A stretch of DNA of 64,000 nt. Origin: Verrucomicrobiota bacterium (GTDB lineage Bacteria > Verrucomicrobiota > Verrucomicrobiia > Verrucomicrobiales > Verrucomicrobiaceae). Within the stretch, counting starts at the first letter, position 1. The number at the start of each line of letters is the position of its first letter. Below, in pieces: positions 46,819 through 56,169 of the stretch. The notes beneath the pieces were generated by a model. It searched no databases. It was given only the letters and a program-made list of their open reading frames with translations, and was not told the DNA's origin. Both the position numbers and the translations under genes were made by a program. The DNA lies in assembly GCA_025360015.1 (NCBI GenBank), contig JANYCZ010000037.1, positions 94,871-158,870 of the forward strand, read 5' to 3'.

Positions 46819-47502
46819 CTATCGCCGCGCCAAGGCTCGGACACCCGGGCGCTGCTTCAGTTCTTCCACCGTCGGCCATGGGTTGCCACGGTGCAGCATG
46901 CGGTGGCAGTTGGCGCAGACCATAGCGAGGTCTGAAGTCTTGGTCTTGTGTCCGGGCTGGCAGTCGCGAAGCGGAATGCGGTGATGGGCTTCGATGAAAT
47001 CAGGCTCGCCGTAGGTGGGGCCGAAGTCGAAGAGGCAGACCTCGCAGAAGAGTCGTTTGTCATTGTTGGCGCGGAAGAGTCTTTTGGCCTTGTCCACCAA
47101 TTGACGGCTGCGTTCACGCCTCAGATGTGTGCGAAGCATCCGCCTGCCTTCTGGAGTGCTGAATTCTGCATCCATGTCCGTCTCGATCATCTCCTCCTCG
47201 ATCAGCGGTACGTCTGCTTGCTGTCGGTCCCGCCAAAGCATAATGACCGCTGGCACATAGGACCGATGGCGGAGAATTTGGGGGTAGCCTGAGGTTCTTA
47301 GCATCCCAGTCTTGTTGAATACGTCCAGGTACTTCTGAATGCCCTCGGGTGTCCCCGAGCGCTCATTGCCATTGTTTAAAATGAAGCGCATCCCTACACC
47401 CGACCTTTTCACGCGGAAGGTTGCGTTGCCTTTGACGGTCCTCAGCACTCTTCCCTCGTTTTCGCTGACGGTCTGGAGGAAGTCGGAAAAGGTGATTTTC
47501 AT
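46819..47502 (-). CDS. HNH endonuclease, last gene of the restriction-defence cluster
   Basis: 227 residues. The C-terminal third has an HNH/McrA-like motif: C-E-V-C in LFCEVCLFDFG, IEAHHRIPLRD with the catalytic His pair, and VCANCHRMLHRG with the second zinc pair. The N-terminal about 150 residues form an unknown domain with AVIMLWRDRQQADVPLIEEE. HNH proteins cut DNA; many act on modified or foreign DNA. It stands 30 nt after the HEPN-motif gene on the same strand and is probably cotranscribed with the type I-like genes. Confidence 0.85.
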   Translation of the reverse strand: MKITFSDFLQTVSENEGRVLRTVKGNATFRVKRSGVGMRFILNNGNERSGTPEGIQKYLDVFNKTGMLRTSGYPQILRHRSYVPAVIMLWRDRQQADVPLIEEEMIETDMDAEFSTPEGRRMLRTHLRRERSRQLVDKAKRLFRANNDKRLFCEVCLFDFGPTYGEPDFIEAHHRIPLRDCQPGHKTKTSDLAMVCANCHRMLHRGNPWPTVEELKQRPGVRALARR

Positions 47503-47532
47503 GGAAGTTAAAATACTTGAAATTAACTCCAG

Positions 47533-48255
47533 TTAGGTGTACCTAGAGCGAAGGGTTTGGTGAAGAGCCTCAATGGTGGAAAACTGAGTGTGGACACCGA
47601 ACTTGGCGGCGACGTCAAAGGCGGCGCAGATTTCAATGTCTTTCTGCGATAGGTAGTGGGCGTGGATGAGGACTTCGCGGATTTGGTCGGCGTTTTCGGA
47701 GTACTCGCGGTCGTCGGGATCTTTGCTTTCTTCGAGGAAGCGCTCGTAGCAGCGCTGGATGATAGGGGCGGAGTGGGTCTGGATTTCGTCCACGATGCGG
47801 AGGACTTCCCGAATCTTGATCTCGAGCGCGGTGGGGGTGCTGAAGAAGATGTTGCCGTTGGGATGGGCGGTTTCGTTGCGGTCATCGACCAGCTTGGCGT
47901 AGGTGCCGATCTTGCCGTTGTCACAGGCGATGAGTTTGAGAAACCGCAGCATCGTTCGCTCCGGCACCACGCTGAATGAAAAGGGAGAAGTGGCTGCGAG
48001 CAGCCCCTTCTCCACATCCTTGCCAAAGCCGATCAACCCTTTCTCGAAATCCTCCGGCACGCTCTGCTTTATCTGCCAGATGTTGAAATAGACGAAGCTC
48101 ATCGTCAGCATGTGGTAGGCGAGGAAGGCGAACTGGTATTTGCCGTGCGTGTAGTTCGTGTCGAACGCGTCCCACAGGAATTCGATGTATTCCTGTTCCT
48201 TCGGCGTCTTGAAAGAGAGCGGCAGGTAGTTGGCGAGTTCGGCGGCTTCTTCCAT
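47533..48255 (-). CDS. Putative HEPN-motif RNase in the restriction-defence cluster
   Basis: 240 residues, largely helical, with no signal peptide. Residues 126-131 read R-N-E-T-A-H within KLVDDRNETAHPNG. This is the canonical HEPN catalytic pattern R-x4-H with a polar residue straight after the Arg. The N-terminus carries YEFLW-like helices and HGKYQFAFLAYHML. HEPN proteins are typically RNases in toxin-antitoxin, abortive infection and CRISPR systems. Its start follows the stop of the PutAbiC-like gene by 4 nt, arguing for one functional unit. Domain assignment is by motif and fold guess only. Confidence 0.65.
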   Translation of the reverse strand: MEEAAELANYLPLSFKTPKEQEYIEFLWDAFDTNYTHGKYQFAFLAYHMLTMSFVYFNIWQIKQSVPEDFEKGLIGFGKDVEKGLLAATSPFSFSVVPERTMLRFLKLIACDNGKIGTYAKLVDDRNETAHPNGNIFFSTPTALEIKIREVLRIVDEIQTHSAPIIQRCYERFLEESKDPDDREYSENADQIREVLIHAHYLSQKDIEICAAFDVAAKFGVHTQFSTIEALHQTLRSRYT

Positions 48256-48259
48256 GCTC

Positions 48260-49276
48260 TTACAGGTTAGCGTCAGCGGGGCCGATCATTGGAAGCACTT
48301 CCCTCACAGGGAATTCTTCGTCGCTTAAGAAGCCGATTGGGATGTCCTCAATCAGGTGACGAGCTTGGAGGTAGTTTTGAGTTCGCCAAGCGCCTTCGAC
48401 CGATGCCGCATGCAAGGCAAGAAGAGCCTGTTCATGTGTCGTCAACTGAGCCCGGACTAGATCCACATACTCTTTAGCCGTGCCGTGTGGCGCATGGCTG
48501 GCGGCGTATTCCACCAGATGAAAAAGGTGCCGAAAGTAATGGGCGAGACGTGAATGGTGCCCTTCAAATGGGACGTAAGCGAGTGATTTGCAATCCTTGC
48601 CACCTTCCTCCTCTGCATGCAAGTCTGGCGCTCCGCTCGCAGACCGTGGGTAAGCGACCCAAACAGCGGACATCTGCTTCAAAACCTCCTCAACCAGTTC
48701 CGCTTCATAGTGGGGTCTCGCAGCTTCTCTAAAGGTGCGGCGTGCATTGGGGCCGCTGCCATGGTAAAACGCTAAATAGCTGAGGATGGCTCTTTCCTTC
48801 ACCGACAACCTGACTGGAACTGCATTCGCCATGACTGAAACTTCATCCGCAGACTTTTCAACCAGCGGCAATAACAGACGCCATTCCCGAATGAAGGAAA
48901 CAAAGGCGCGGCGGCCCTTGATGCTTTCCACCTCAATCTCGACGGTATTGTCTCGATGATATCGGAGTAGTTCAAAAAAACGGCTCTCAAAGGCTGCCAC
49001 CTGATTGGAGAAGCGTTGATTCCGGTATGAACCGAACAAAACAGCGACACTCACCACCAAGAAAACGGTCCCAAAATATCCAGCAACAAAATCACCGAAT
49101 TGCCCGGCCTTTTCAGGGTCCCACTGCGTGCCCCGATACGCCGGCAGGGCTCCAAAAAGGGTCATGACGGCGAATGCAGTAATAGACCCCCATATTTCCC
49201 AAAAATGCGTGGGGCCGCGCTGAGGTTTTTGCTTTGTCTTGCTCATAATAGGAAGGATTAGATGGCGAAAGATCAT
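48260..49276 (-). CDS. Putative phage abortive infection membrane protein (PutAbiC-like)
   Basis: 338 residues from an ATG that overlaps the HsdMS stop (ATGA); an internal ATG at 49246 would shorten it by 10. Two N-terminal membrane segments (about 30-48 and 64-83) are followed by FESRFFELLRYHRDNTVEI (about 96-114) and HSRLAHYFRHLFHLVEYA (about 241-258). Both segments fit the PutAbiC family (PF16872), proposed to abort phage infection. The R-x6-H in RLAHYFRH could be a HEPN-like motif, which is speculative. The tight overlap implies translational coupling to the methylase-specificity protein. Confidence 0.75.
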   Translation of the reverse strand: MIFRHLILPIMSKTKQKPQRGPTHFWEIWGSITAFAVMTLFGALPAYRGTQWDPEKAGQFGDFVAGYFGTVFLVVSVAVLFGSYRNQRFSNQVAAFESRFFELLRYHRDNTVEIEVESIKGRRAFVSFIREWRLLLPLVEKSADEVSVMANAVPVRLSVKERAILSYLAFYHGSGPNARRTFREAARPHYEAELVEEVLKQMSAVWVAYPRSASGAPDLHAEEEGGKDCKSLAYVPFEGHHSRLAHYFRHLFHLVEYAASHAPHGTAKEYVDLVRAQLTTHEQALLALHAASVEGAWRTQNYLQARHLIEDIPIGFLSDEEFPVREVLPMIGPADANL

Positions 49277-51696
49277 GATTCTTCACCCCAGATGCGGGCG
49301 AGGGTGGCTTGGATCTTGTGCTCGAAGCGGGTGATGAGTTCGCGGTTGGCGGCCACCAGCGCCTGCTCGGCTTCGATCTCCGCAACGATGGCTTGCTGCT
49401 TGGCGAGGGGTGGGAGGGGGATTGAATAGTTCTTCAAGACTTGGGCGCTTAAATTGCTTTGATTCCCGCCGCGGTCTTCGCTGACCTTCCTTAAGTCTTC
49501 ATAGCGGGATTGCAGAATTCTAAAGATGTATCTGCTATCCACATTGTCCCCCTTCAATTGGAAGACGGCACATGCCTGATTGACAGCCGCATCTATACCA
49601 AGAATTGCCACCCTTCCTCGCGTTACGCCTTGGCCATACATCGCCATCAACACGGTTCCTTTAGGCACTATCCAAGCCGCCGAATTTTTCAGACCTTCTA
49701 AAGTGATGAACTCGTTTGCTCGATTAATTAAACCGTAGTCGATTAACGTCGTTGTAACCCATGGAATGTCTCCATTCCAATACTCTTCGTTCGAGCGACT
49801 TGGTGTTCCGCCTGACTTGATCTCACAGATTTCTCCCAGATCCACCTCCGGCCAGTCGGGGTGGATGGGGATGTGGGGGCGGTAGTGGTCGAGGACGGCA
49901 CGGGCACCGTTGATGACTTTCTGGTAGCCCTCGATCTCCGCCACGATCTCTTTCTGCACCTCCAGCGGCGGCAGTGGGATTTGATGCTCTTTAAGTTTTG
50001 AATAGTGACGTTGATAGCCCGAGCTCTCCAAAGGTCTAGCGAGCAGAGCCTGGAACAGGAAACGCGGATCGAGCGCATCTATAGTTTGTAAAATTTTAAT
50101 GCCATCGGCACCTTGAGCGAAGGGTGTTTCAATGAGCTTAATTGCGCAAGTGTGGTCACCGAAAATCACCAGCGGTTTGCTGGGATGCACCAACAAAGAT
50201 TCATCGTCCGTCCAGCCTGCGATTGCGTCCTGCGACTGGTCAATGATGGGAAAGCGCCCAGAAAGACCGAATGCGGTTTTCTGAATTTTTGCAGGAGGAA
50301 CAATAGTCTCTACGAGCGATTCCACACTCCGCCACGGAAAATGTGTAGTGCGAACTGTATCCTCTCGATACCTCTCTCCACTGAGATTGTATTCGCCATT
50401 CTCGGCGATTTTTTCCTTTGGCACGATCTGGCCCATCATCGCCAAAGATTCAGCCGACTCACCGGCGCGTAGAACATTTAAATATGCAGTGAGATCAGCC
50501 TGGATTTGCGGAAGGTCGTTTTTCTCAATCTCCCGCCGTTGGGCTCCGAGGCCAAAGCCGTCATTCTCCACTTTGAAGAAGGCGATAGTATCGGCGGTCT
50601 TGGCGAGGGATTTGTCGAGGATGAGGATGCTGGTCTTGACGCCGGAGTAGGGATTGAAACAGCCAGCGGGGAGGGAGATGACGGCGACGAGGGAATTCTC
50701 CACGAGCATCTTCCGCAGGATTTTGTAAGCGTCTTGGCTCTGAAAGATGATGCCTTCGGGGACGATGATGGCGGCGCGGCCATGAGTGGTGAGGTGCTCG
50801 GCCATGTAGTCCACGAAGAGGACTTCACTGCGCTTGGCCTGGATGGAGAAGCGCTTATGAGGCTTGATGCCGCCTTTTGGAGACATGAAGGGCGGATTGG
50901 CCAGGATGACATCGGCGTATTCGTTCCAGCGTTCCTCAGAAGTGAGCGTGTCGTATTCGTAGATGTGGGGATCGGTGAAGCCGTGGAGGTAGAGGTTTAC
51001 CAGGGAGAGGCGCACCATGTCGGGCGAGATGTCGTAACCCTTGAAGTTCTTGGCGAGACCGCCTTTGTCGTCCGGCGTCAGCGTGCTGCGGCCTTTGGCG
51101 TCCGTATTGGTGCGGAGGATGTGCTTGTAGGCGGAGATGAGGAAACCGGCGGTGCCGCAGGCGGGATCGAGCACGGTCTCGGTTTTCTTGGGGGCCAGCA
51201 CTTCCACCATGAAGTCGATGATGTGGCGTGGGGTGCGGAACTGGCCGGCGTCTCCCTGCGAGCCGAGGACACTGAGGAGGTACTCGAAGGCATCGCCCAG
51301 GCGCTCGCTGTGGTCGTAGCTGAACTCGTTGATGGTCTTGAGGAAGGCGTTCAGCGTCTCGGGGTCGCGGTACGGAAGGTAGGCGTTTTTGAAGATGTTG
51401 CGGAACAGCTCTGGCAGAGCTTCGTTCTGCGTCATCTTGGCGATGCCTTCGGAGTAGCTGGTGTATTTGTCGTTTCCGCCCAGTTCCATGAGCTTGGACC
51501 AGCGGTAGCCTGCATACTCGCCGGTGAAAAACTTGCGCTTGCCGCCGAGATCCACGGCTTCGGCGTCCATGTCATCCATGAACTTGTAAATGAGAGCGAT
51601 GGTGATCTGTTCGACCTGGGATTTGGGATCGGGGACTTTGCCGACGAGGATGTCGCGGGCGGTGTCGATGCGGCGTTTGGTGTCTGTGTCGAGCAT
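49273..51696 (-). CDS. Fused type I-like restriction-modification HsdM-HsdS protein
   Basis: 807 residues. Residues about 1-130 fit the HsdM N-terminal helical domain (QVEQITIALIYKFMDDMD). The N6-adenine methylase domain has motif I DPACGTAGFL at 177-186 and motif IV NPPF at 267-270. From about residue 460 two target-recognition half-domains follow, each ending in a conserved helix (HQIPLPPLEVQKEIVAEIEG and YSIPLPPLAKQQAIVAEIEA), as in HsdS. The whole would methylate adenine in a split target and guide HsdR. M-S fusion in one chain is less common than separate genes. It lies 367 nt after hsdR on the same strand and is coupled to the next gene. Confidence 0.92.
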   Translation of the reverse strand: MLDTDTKRRIDTARDILVGKVPDPKSQVEQITIALIYKFMDDMDAEAVDLGGKRKFFTGEYAGYRWSKLMELGGNDKYTSYSEGIAKMTQNEALPELFRNIFKNAYLPYRDPETLNAFLKTINEFSYDHSERLGDAFEYLLSVLGSQGDAGQFRTPRHIIDFMVEVLAPKKTETVLDPACGTAGFLISAYKHILRTNTDAKGRSTLTPDDKGGLAKNFKGYDISPDMVRLSLVNLYLHGFTDPHIYEYDTLTSEERWNEYADVILANPPFMSPKGGIKPHKRFSIQAKRSEVLFVDYMAEHLTTHGRAAIIVPEGIIFQSQDAYKILRKMLVENSLVAVISLPAGCFNPYSGVKTSILILDKSLAKTADTIAFFKVENDGFGLGAQRREIEKNDLPQIQADLTAYLNVLRAGESAESLAMMGQIVPKEKIAENGEYNLSGERYREDTVRTTHFPWRSVESLVETIVPPAKIQKTAFGLSGRFPIIDQSQDAIAGWTDDESLLVHPSKPLVIFGDHTCAIKLIETPFAQGADGIKILQTIDALDPRFLFQALLARPLESSGYQRHYSKLKEHQIPLPPLEVQKEIVAEIEGYQKVINGARAVLDHYRPHIPIHPDWPEVDLGEICEIKSGGTPSRSNEEYWNGDIPWVTTTLIDYGLINRANEFITLEGLKNSAAWIVPKGTVLMAMYGQGVTRGRVAILGIDAAVNQACAVFQLKGDNVDSRYIFRILQSRYEDLRKVSEDRGGNQSNLSAQVLKNYSIPLPPLAKQQAIVAEIEAEQALVAANRELITRFEHKIQATLARIWGEES

Positions 51697-52063
51697 GGTG
51701 GGGAAAGTCGGGGAGGCTAAAGGGGCTTGGGTTTGGTGAGCGCAGGGGGGTCGATAGCGCTGAGCAACGGGCAGGTGGAGTGGCGGGAGAACGCTGCTGG
51801 GGAATACGGCGTGTTTAGAGAGCGCTGGGTTTGCTTTCCAGATTGGCTGGACAAAACCCGGGGCGGCGCTCGCTGAGGCTCGCTTTGCCCTGGGCTGCGA
51901 TAGGCCGCACCTTTGGTGCTGATGAGAATGGGAGGAGCTGTGTGGGGATAGCGAGGGCCTGGGTGTGGTGAGGAAAGGGGTGATAGCGGGAGCGCTGATC
52001 GACGGGCAGGAGTGCCCATCGTACTTGGGGCGGAAAAGAGTGTCCGCGTTCCTCTCGGTGAGG
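51697..52063. other. 367-bp gap between hsdR and the HsdMS gene
   Basis: No credible gene is seen. It contains two imperfect direct repeats of about 55 bp, at about 51721-51775 (GGGCTTGGGTTTGGTG ... CAACGGGCAGG) and about 51954-52010 (GGGCCTGGGTGTGGTG ... CGACGGGCAGG). Between them an imperfect hairpin pairs CCCGGGGC at 51857-51864 with GCCCTGGG at 51887-51894. A GGGCA-GGAG-TGCCC mini-hairpin lies at about 52004-52017. The HsdMS promoter may also be here. Confidence 0.6.
51721..52010. repeat. Imperfect 55-bp direct repeat pair in the hsd gap
   Basis: Copies at about 51721-51775 and 51954-52010 share GGG-C/T-CTGGG/TTGGG, GGTG, GATAGCG and ACGGGCAGG blocks in the same order with small gaps. 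The similarity suggests an old duplication or two members of an intergenic repeat family. Confidence 0.5.
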
Positions 52064-54625
52064 TTAGGCCGCGAATTGATTCAGGGAGACGTAGTCGTTG
52101 ATGTAAGCGGGGATGAGATCACGGAACTGCTTTGGCACGGCTTTGAACTCGGCGATGTTGAAAACGGGATGTGCAGCGAGATCGCCGAACTCCTTCTTTT
52201 CGATGATGTGGCGCACGGATTCGCTGCTGACGTAGGCTTTGAAGTAGGTCTTGAGGGCGGGGATGGCCTCGGGGTCCTCGGGCTGGGCATCGGCGAGGAA
52301 TTTGGCGAACTCCTCTTCCAGCAGTTCGTCCTTGGATTTAAAGCCGGGGATCAGCCCGAAGATTTTTTCAAGGATCTCCCGCAGCGACAGGCGGCGGTCC
52401 ACGCCTGCAGCCTTGCGCAGCTTTTCCAGCGTGAACTGGCTGGCGGGCTGGTCGAGCAGATGCTTGTGAACGTAGTCGGTGACGACGTCCCAATGCCCGG
52501 CCTCGACTCCGGCGGCGATGTCGGGGTCGTCCTTGACCTTGTCCTCGAAGTTCTGGAAGAACATGCGGTCCACCTTCATGCCATCGGCACCGACGGCTTC
52601 CTCCTTGAGAGTGGAGATGAGATCTTCACCCAGGTGCTCATGGCCTGCGGCCTGCGTGGTGCCGCCGGTGCCGGTGTCGCCGCCGTCTGGCCCATCAACA
52701 GAACTGCCAGCGGAAGGACTTGGCGGCTTGATGACTTCGTCGTAGTCGAATTTTTCCTCGAAGTATTCGCAGTTGGCAAAGAAGTCGAAGAGCTTGAAGG
52801 AGGCCTTCTGGGGGGCCTTGACGTTGCCCTTCATCTCTTCATCCAGCAACTGCTCGCGGAAGTCATGCTTGCGGGTGCCACGGCCTTTGATCTGGATGAA
52901 ATCGGTCGGCGAGAAAATGGGGCGGAAGAGGCCGAGATTCAGGATGTCCGGGCAGTCGTAGCCGGTGGTCATCATGCCCACGGTGACGCAGATGCGGGCC
53001 TTGCTGGTGCGGTACTCGGGCAGGAAATTGGCGGTGCCGAGGAGGTTGTTGTTGGTGAAGTTGATGGTGTACTGCTGCGCACTGGTGATGTGGGAGGTCA
53101 CCTGCACGGCGAAGTCGGACTGGTATCTGCCAGGCCAGACGCGCTCCGCCATGTCATTGAAGATCTGCGCCAGCTTGGCGGCATGGTGCTGGCTGACAGC
53201 AAAGACGATGGACTTGCCCATCTCTCCGCTGACGGGATCGCGCAGGGAATTTTCCAGAAAGGTTTTGCAGAAGAGCTGGTTGGTGGCGGGAGAGAAGAAC
53301 TTCTTTTCAAACTGGCGGATGCGGTAGATCTCCTTGTCGCCGCCATCCTCATCTTCGCTTTCGTCGTCCCTGGCATCCACGACGAAGCCTGAGTCTGACA
53401 GAAGCTGGGTGGTCACATGGGTGCGGCAGTCCACGACAGTGGGATTGATGAGGAAGCCCTCTTTGACGCCATCCAGCAAAGAATAGCGGTAGGTGGGGGT
53501 GCCTTCGTCACAGCCGAAGGTGCGGTAGGTGTCCAGCATGAGACGGCGCTCATGCTCGCGCGGGTCTTTGCGGCGGGACTCCGCATGGTCGAGATTTTTG
53601 AGGTAGTCGCGTGGCGTGGCGGTCAGGCCGAGCTTGTAACCGATGAAGTAGTCAAACACGGCGCGGGCATTGCCGCCAATGCTGCGGTGGGCTTCGTCTG
53701 AGATGACGAGGTCGAAGTCGGTGGGGGAAAAGAGGCGCTGAAATTTATTGTCAAATAGGAGCGACTGCACCGTGGAGACGACGATCTCAGCGCCGCGCCA
53801 CTCCTCACGGCTCTCTTTGTAGATGACGGTCTTAAAGTCATTGGCGAGGACTTTGCGGAAGGCCTTCAGTGCCTGATCTTCTAGCTCCAGCCGGTCCACC
53901 AGAAAGAGCACACGCTGGGCATTGCGGGTCTTGAGGAAGAGCTTGATGATGGCCGCCGAAGTGAGTGTCTTGCCCGTGCCGGTGGCCATTTCCAGGAGGA
54001 AGCGCGTCTTGCCGGCATCCAGCTTTGCCTGGATTTTGTGAATGGCTTTCTTTTGATAAGGGCGCAGGAAGCGCAGCCCGTGGAGATCGCAGTAGCGCTG
54101 GCGCTCGTCTTCATTTTTCCAGCCCGCATCATCCTTGTAACCGGGGCGCTGCGTGAGCACGACGTAGTCGTCGTCCACGACTTCGGTGATGAGCCGCTTG
54201 GGCATCGGCACGATCTTTTGATACCCGGCCACCGAGGTCGGGGTGGGAAAGGTGGTGATGACCTGCGGACCGCCCTGCTCCAGGTCCCAGAAGTAGTGCA
54301 TGCTGCCATTCGAGAGAATGACGAAGCGACATTTCTGGGACTTTGCATACGAGCGTGCCTGCTCCTTGCCGACGAGCGGGTGCTTGTCCTCCGCCTTGGC
54401 TTCGAGGACGATGAAGGGGAATCCTTTTTCATTGAGCAGGAGGAAGTCGATGAAGCCTTTCTTCGACTTCTCGAAGTTCTGCCCAAGAGCATCGAGATCG
54501 CCCGTCTTGAGGGTGACGCTGGGTTCCAACTGGATATTGGCCGGACCTTTCTCATCCGCAAAGAAGCGCCAACCGGCTGCTTCGAGCAGCTTGTTGATCT
54601 TGATGCGGGCGGTGGCTTCTTTCAT
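52064..54625 (-). CDS. hsdR: Type I restriction enzyme HsdR-like translocase/nuclease
   Basis: The ATG at 54625 gives 853 residues (MKEATARIKINKLL). Its N-terminal nuclease domain reads GFIDFLLLNEKGFPFIVLEAKA, a PD-(D/E)xK core. The helicase has Walker A EMATGTGKTLTSAA, DEAH in DLVISDEAHRSIGG and later SF2 motifs such as VTVGMMTTGYDCPD and QIKGRGTRK. The C-terminal about 200 residues resemble the EcoEI R C-terminal domain. It translocates DNA and cuts when the target is unmethylated. It is first in the minus-strand cluster, before the HsdMS fusion. Confidence 0.93.
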   Translation of the reverse strand: MKEATARIKINKLLEAAGWRFFADEKGPANIQLEPSVTLKTGDLDALGQNFEKSKKGFIDFLLLNEKGFPFIVLEAKAEDKHPLVGKEQARSYAKSQKCRFVILSNGSMHYFWDLEQGGPQVITTFPTPTSVAGYQKIVPMPKRLITEVVDDDYVVLTQRPGYKDDAGWKNEDERQRYCDLHGLRFLRPYQKKAIHKIQAKLDAGKTRFLLEMATGTGKTLTSAAIIKLFLKTRNAQRVLFLVDRLELEDQALKAFRKVLANDFKTVIYKESREEWRGAEIVVSTVQSLLFDNKFQRLFSPTDFDLVISDEAHRSIGGNARAVFDYFIGYKLGLTATPRDYLKNLDHAESRRKDPREHERRLMLDTYRTFGCDEGTPTYRYSLLDGVKEGFLINPTVVDCRTHVTTQLLSDSGFVVDARDDESEDEDGGDKEIYRIRQFEKKFFSPATNQLFCKTFLENSLRDPVSGEMGKSIVFAVSQHHAAKLAQIFNDMAERVWPGRYQSDFAVQVTSHITSAQQYTINFTNNNLLGTANFLPEYRTSKARICVTVGMMTTGYDCPDILNLGLFRPIFSPTDFIQIKGRGTRKHDFREQLLDEEMKGNVKAPQKASFKLFDFFANCEYFEEKFDYDEVIKPPSPSAGSSVDGPDGGDTGTGGTTQAAGHEHLGEDLISTLKEEAVGADGMKVDRMFFQNFEDKVKDDPDIAAGVEAGHWDVVTDYVHKHLLDQPASQFTLEKLRKAAGVDRRLSLREILEKIFGLIPGFKSKDELLEEEFAKFLADAQPEDPEAIPALKTYFKAYVSSESVRHIIEKKEFGDLAAHPVFNIAEFKAVPKQFRDLIPAYINDYVSLNQFAA

Positions 54626-54762
54626 GCGGCTCTGACGAAGGCGGGAACGACGAACATGATGGATGCGCGGCGTGCCATGGTGGGATTTCACCTATCAAAG
54701 CGGGGAATGATTCCGATGGCAAGGGTTTGCGTGCGGGGATGTGCGGCATCGTTAACACCCGC

Positions 54763-56169
54763 TCACACCCGCTCCGCCTTGTGCTTCGCAAAGATGGCGA
54801 GGCAGCGGTCGCGCTCCGCGTGGTGATCGACCATGGGGAGGGGGTAGGCTTTGGCGAGGGGGAGGCCGGGGGTGGGGGGCTTGTGGAGGAGGTCGGCGGG
54901 GACGTATTTTAGCTCGGGGAGCCAGTGTTTGATGTAGGTGGCGTCGGGGTCGAAGCGGAGGCTCTGGAGCCAGGGGTTTTGGATGCGGAAGTAGGGGGCG
55001 GCGTCGGCGCCGGTGCCGGCGGACCATTGCCAGCCGCCGTTGTTGCTGGCGTTTTCGCCATCGACGAGGTGCTGCATGAAGTGGGCTTCGCCGAGGCGCC
55101 AGTCGCAGTGGAGATCCTTGGTGAGGAACATGGCGGTGATCATGCGGAGGCGGTTGTGCATGAGGCCGGTGGCAAGGAGCTGGCGCATGCCGGCATCGAC
55201 GATGGGGAAGCCGGTAGTCCCCGTAGCCCAGCGCTGGAAGTCGGACTCGCTGCCGGGCCAGGGGAGCCCCTGCCAGTCGGGCGCGAACTCGTGCTGGAAG
55301 ACGTGGGGGTAGTGCCAGAGGATGGCGATGTAGAATTCGCGCCAGGCGAGTTCTTTGATGTAGGTGTCGATGGAGGTCTGCGCGGCGGTTTTGGAGGCCA
55401 TGCAGCGCTGGTAGATTTCGCGGATGCTGAGGAGGCCGAAGCGGAGATCCTGGCTGAGGAGGGAGGTGGTCTGCCCGGAGGGGAGATTGCGCTGCTGGGC
55501 GTAGCCGTGGAGGATGCCGGAGTCGATGAAGTGCTTGAGGCGATCGCGTGCGGCGCGCTCGCCGGGCATGGGGATGTCTGCGGTGCAGGGTGGGAGCTGC
55601 CAGTGGGCGAGGGTGGGGAGGGGAAGGCTGGCTATTTTTTCATCGGCTGCGGGGCCGAGGGTGGGTTTGCGGGCTTGAGGCGCGGGCTTGGGGAGGTTGA
55701 TCCAGTTCTTGGAGTAAGGGGTGAAGACGCGGTAGGGCTGGGCGCTGCCGGTGAGGACGGCGTCGGGCTCGTGCAGGACGCTGTCCTGATAAGAATGGCA
55801 GGCGATGCCGAGGCGGGTGCAGAGGGCCTGGACCTGGAGCTCCATGGCGCGGCCGAAGGGATCGTAGTCGCGATTGAAATAGACGGCTTCGGCGTGGGTT
55901 TCGCGGATGAGGCGTTCGAGTTCGGCGTCAGCCGTGCCGCAGCGGAGGATGAGGCGGCTGCCGAGGGTGATGAGGTTTTTGGCGAGGGATTCGAGGCAGC
56001 CGCAGAGGAACTGCTGGCGATTTGGCCCGGTCCAGCCGTGGTGCTGCTGCCAAGCGCTGAGGATATAGACGGGGATGACCTGCTCGGCGGCCTGGGCGGC
56101 GTGATGGAGGGCGGTGTTGTCCGTGAGGCGGAGGTCGCGGCGAAACCAGTGGAGGACGGTGCGTGGCAT
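54763..56169 (-). CDS. phrB: Class I deoxyribodipyrimidine photolyase
   Basis: 468 residues. The enzyme uses FAD and light to split cyclobutane pyrimidine dimers. The N-terminal antenna domain starts VLHWFRRDLRLTDNTALHHA. The FAD-binding catalytic domain shows TGFPIVDAGMRQLLATGLMH, then LHCDWRLGEAHFMQHLVDGE and SNNGGWQWSAGTGADAAPYF, all strongly conserved in class I photolyases. Length is normal. It is divergent from the cytochrome gene at 56.3 kb, with 157 bp between them, and marks the right side of the defence island. Confidence 0.95.
   Translation of the reverse strand: MPRTVLHWFRRDLRLTDNTALHHAAQAAEQVIPVYILSAWQQHHGWTGPNRQQFLCGCLESLAKNLITLGSRLILRCGTADAELERLIRETHAEAVYFNRDYDPFGRAMELQVQALCTRLGIACHSYQDSVLHEPDAVLTGSAQPYRVFTPYSKNWINLPKPAPQARKPTLGPAADEKIASLPLPTLAHWQLPPCTADIPMPGERAARDRLKHFIDSGILHGYAQQRNLPSGQTTSLLSQDLRFGLLSIREIYQRCMASKTAAQTSIDTYIKELAWREFYIAILWHYPHVFQHEFAPDWQGLPWPGSESDFQRWATGTTGFPIVDAGMRQLLATGLMHNRLRMITAMFLTKDLHCDWRLGEAHFMQHLVDGENASNNGGWQWSAGTGADAAPYFRIQNPWLQSLRFDPDATYIKHWLPELKYVPADLLHKPPTPGLPLAKAYPLPMVDHHAERDRCLAIFAKHKAERV

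Noticed and set aside
44129..54762. The 41-bp repeat as the boundary of the whole defence island
   Set aside because: I saw no third copy near the photolyase gene, so only the toxin-antitoxin pair can be tied to the repeat.
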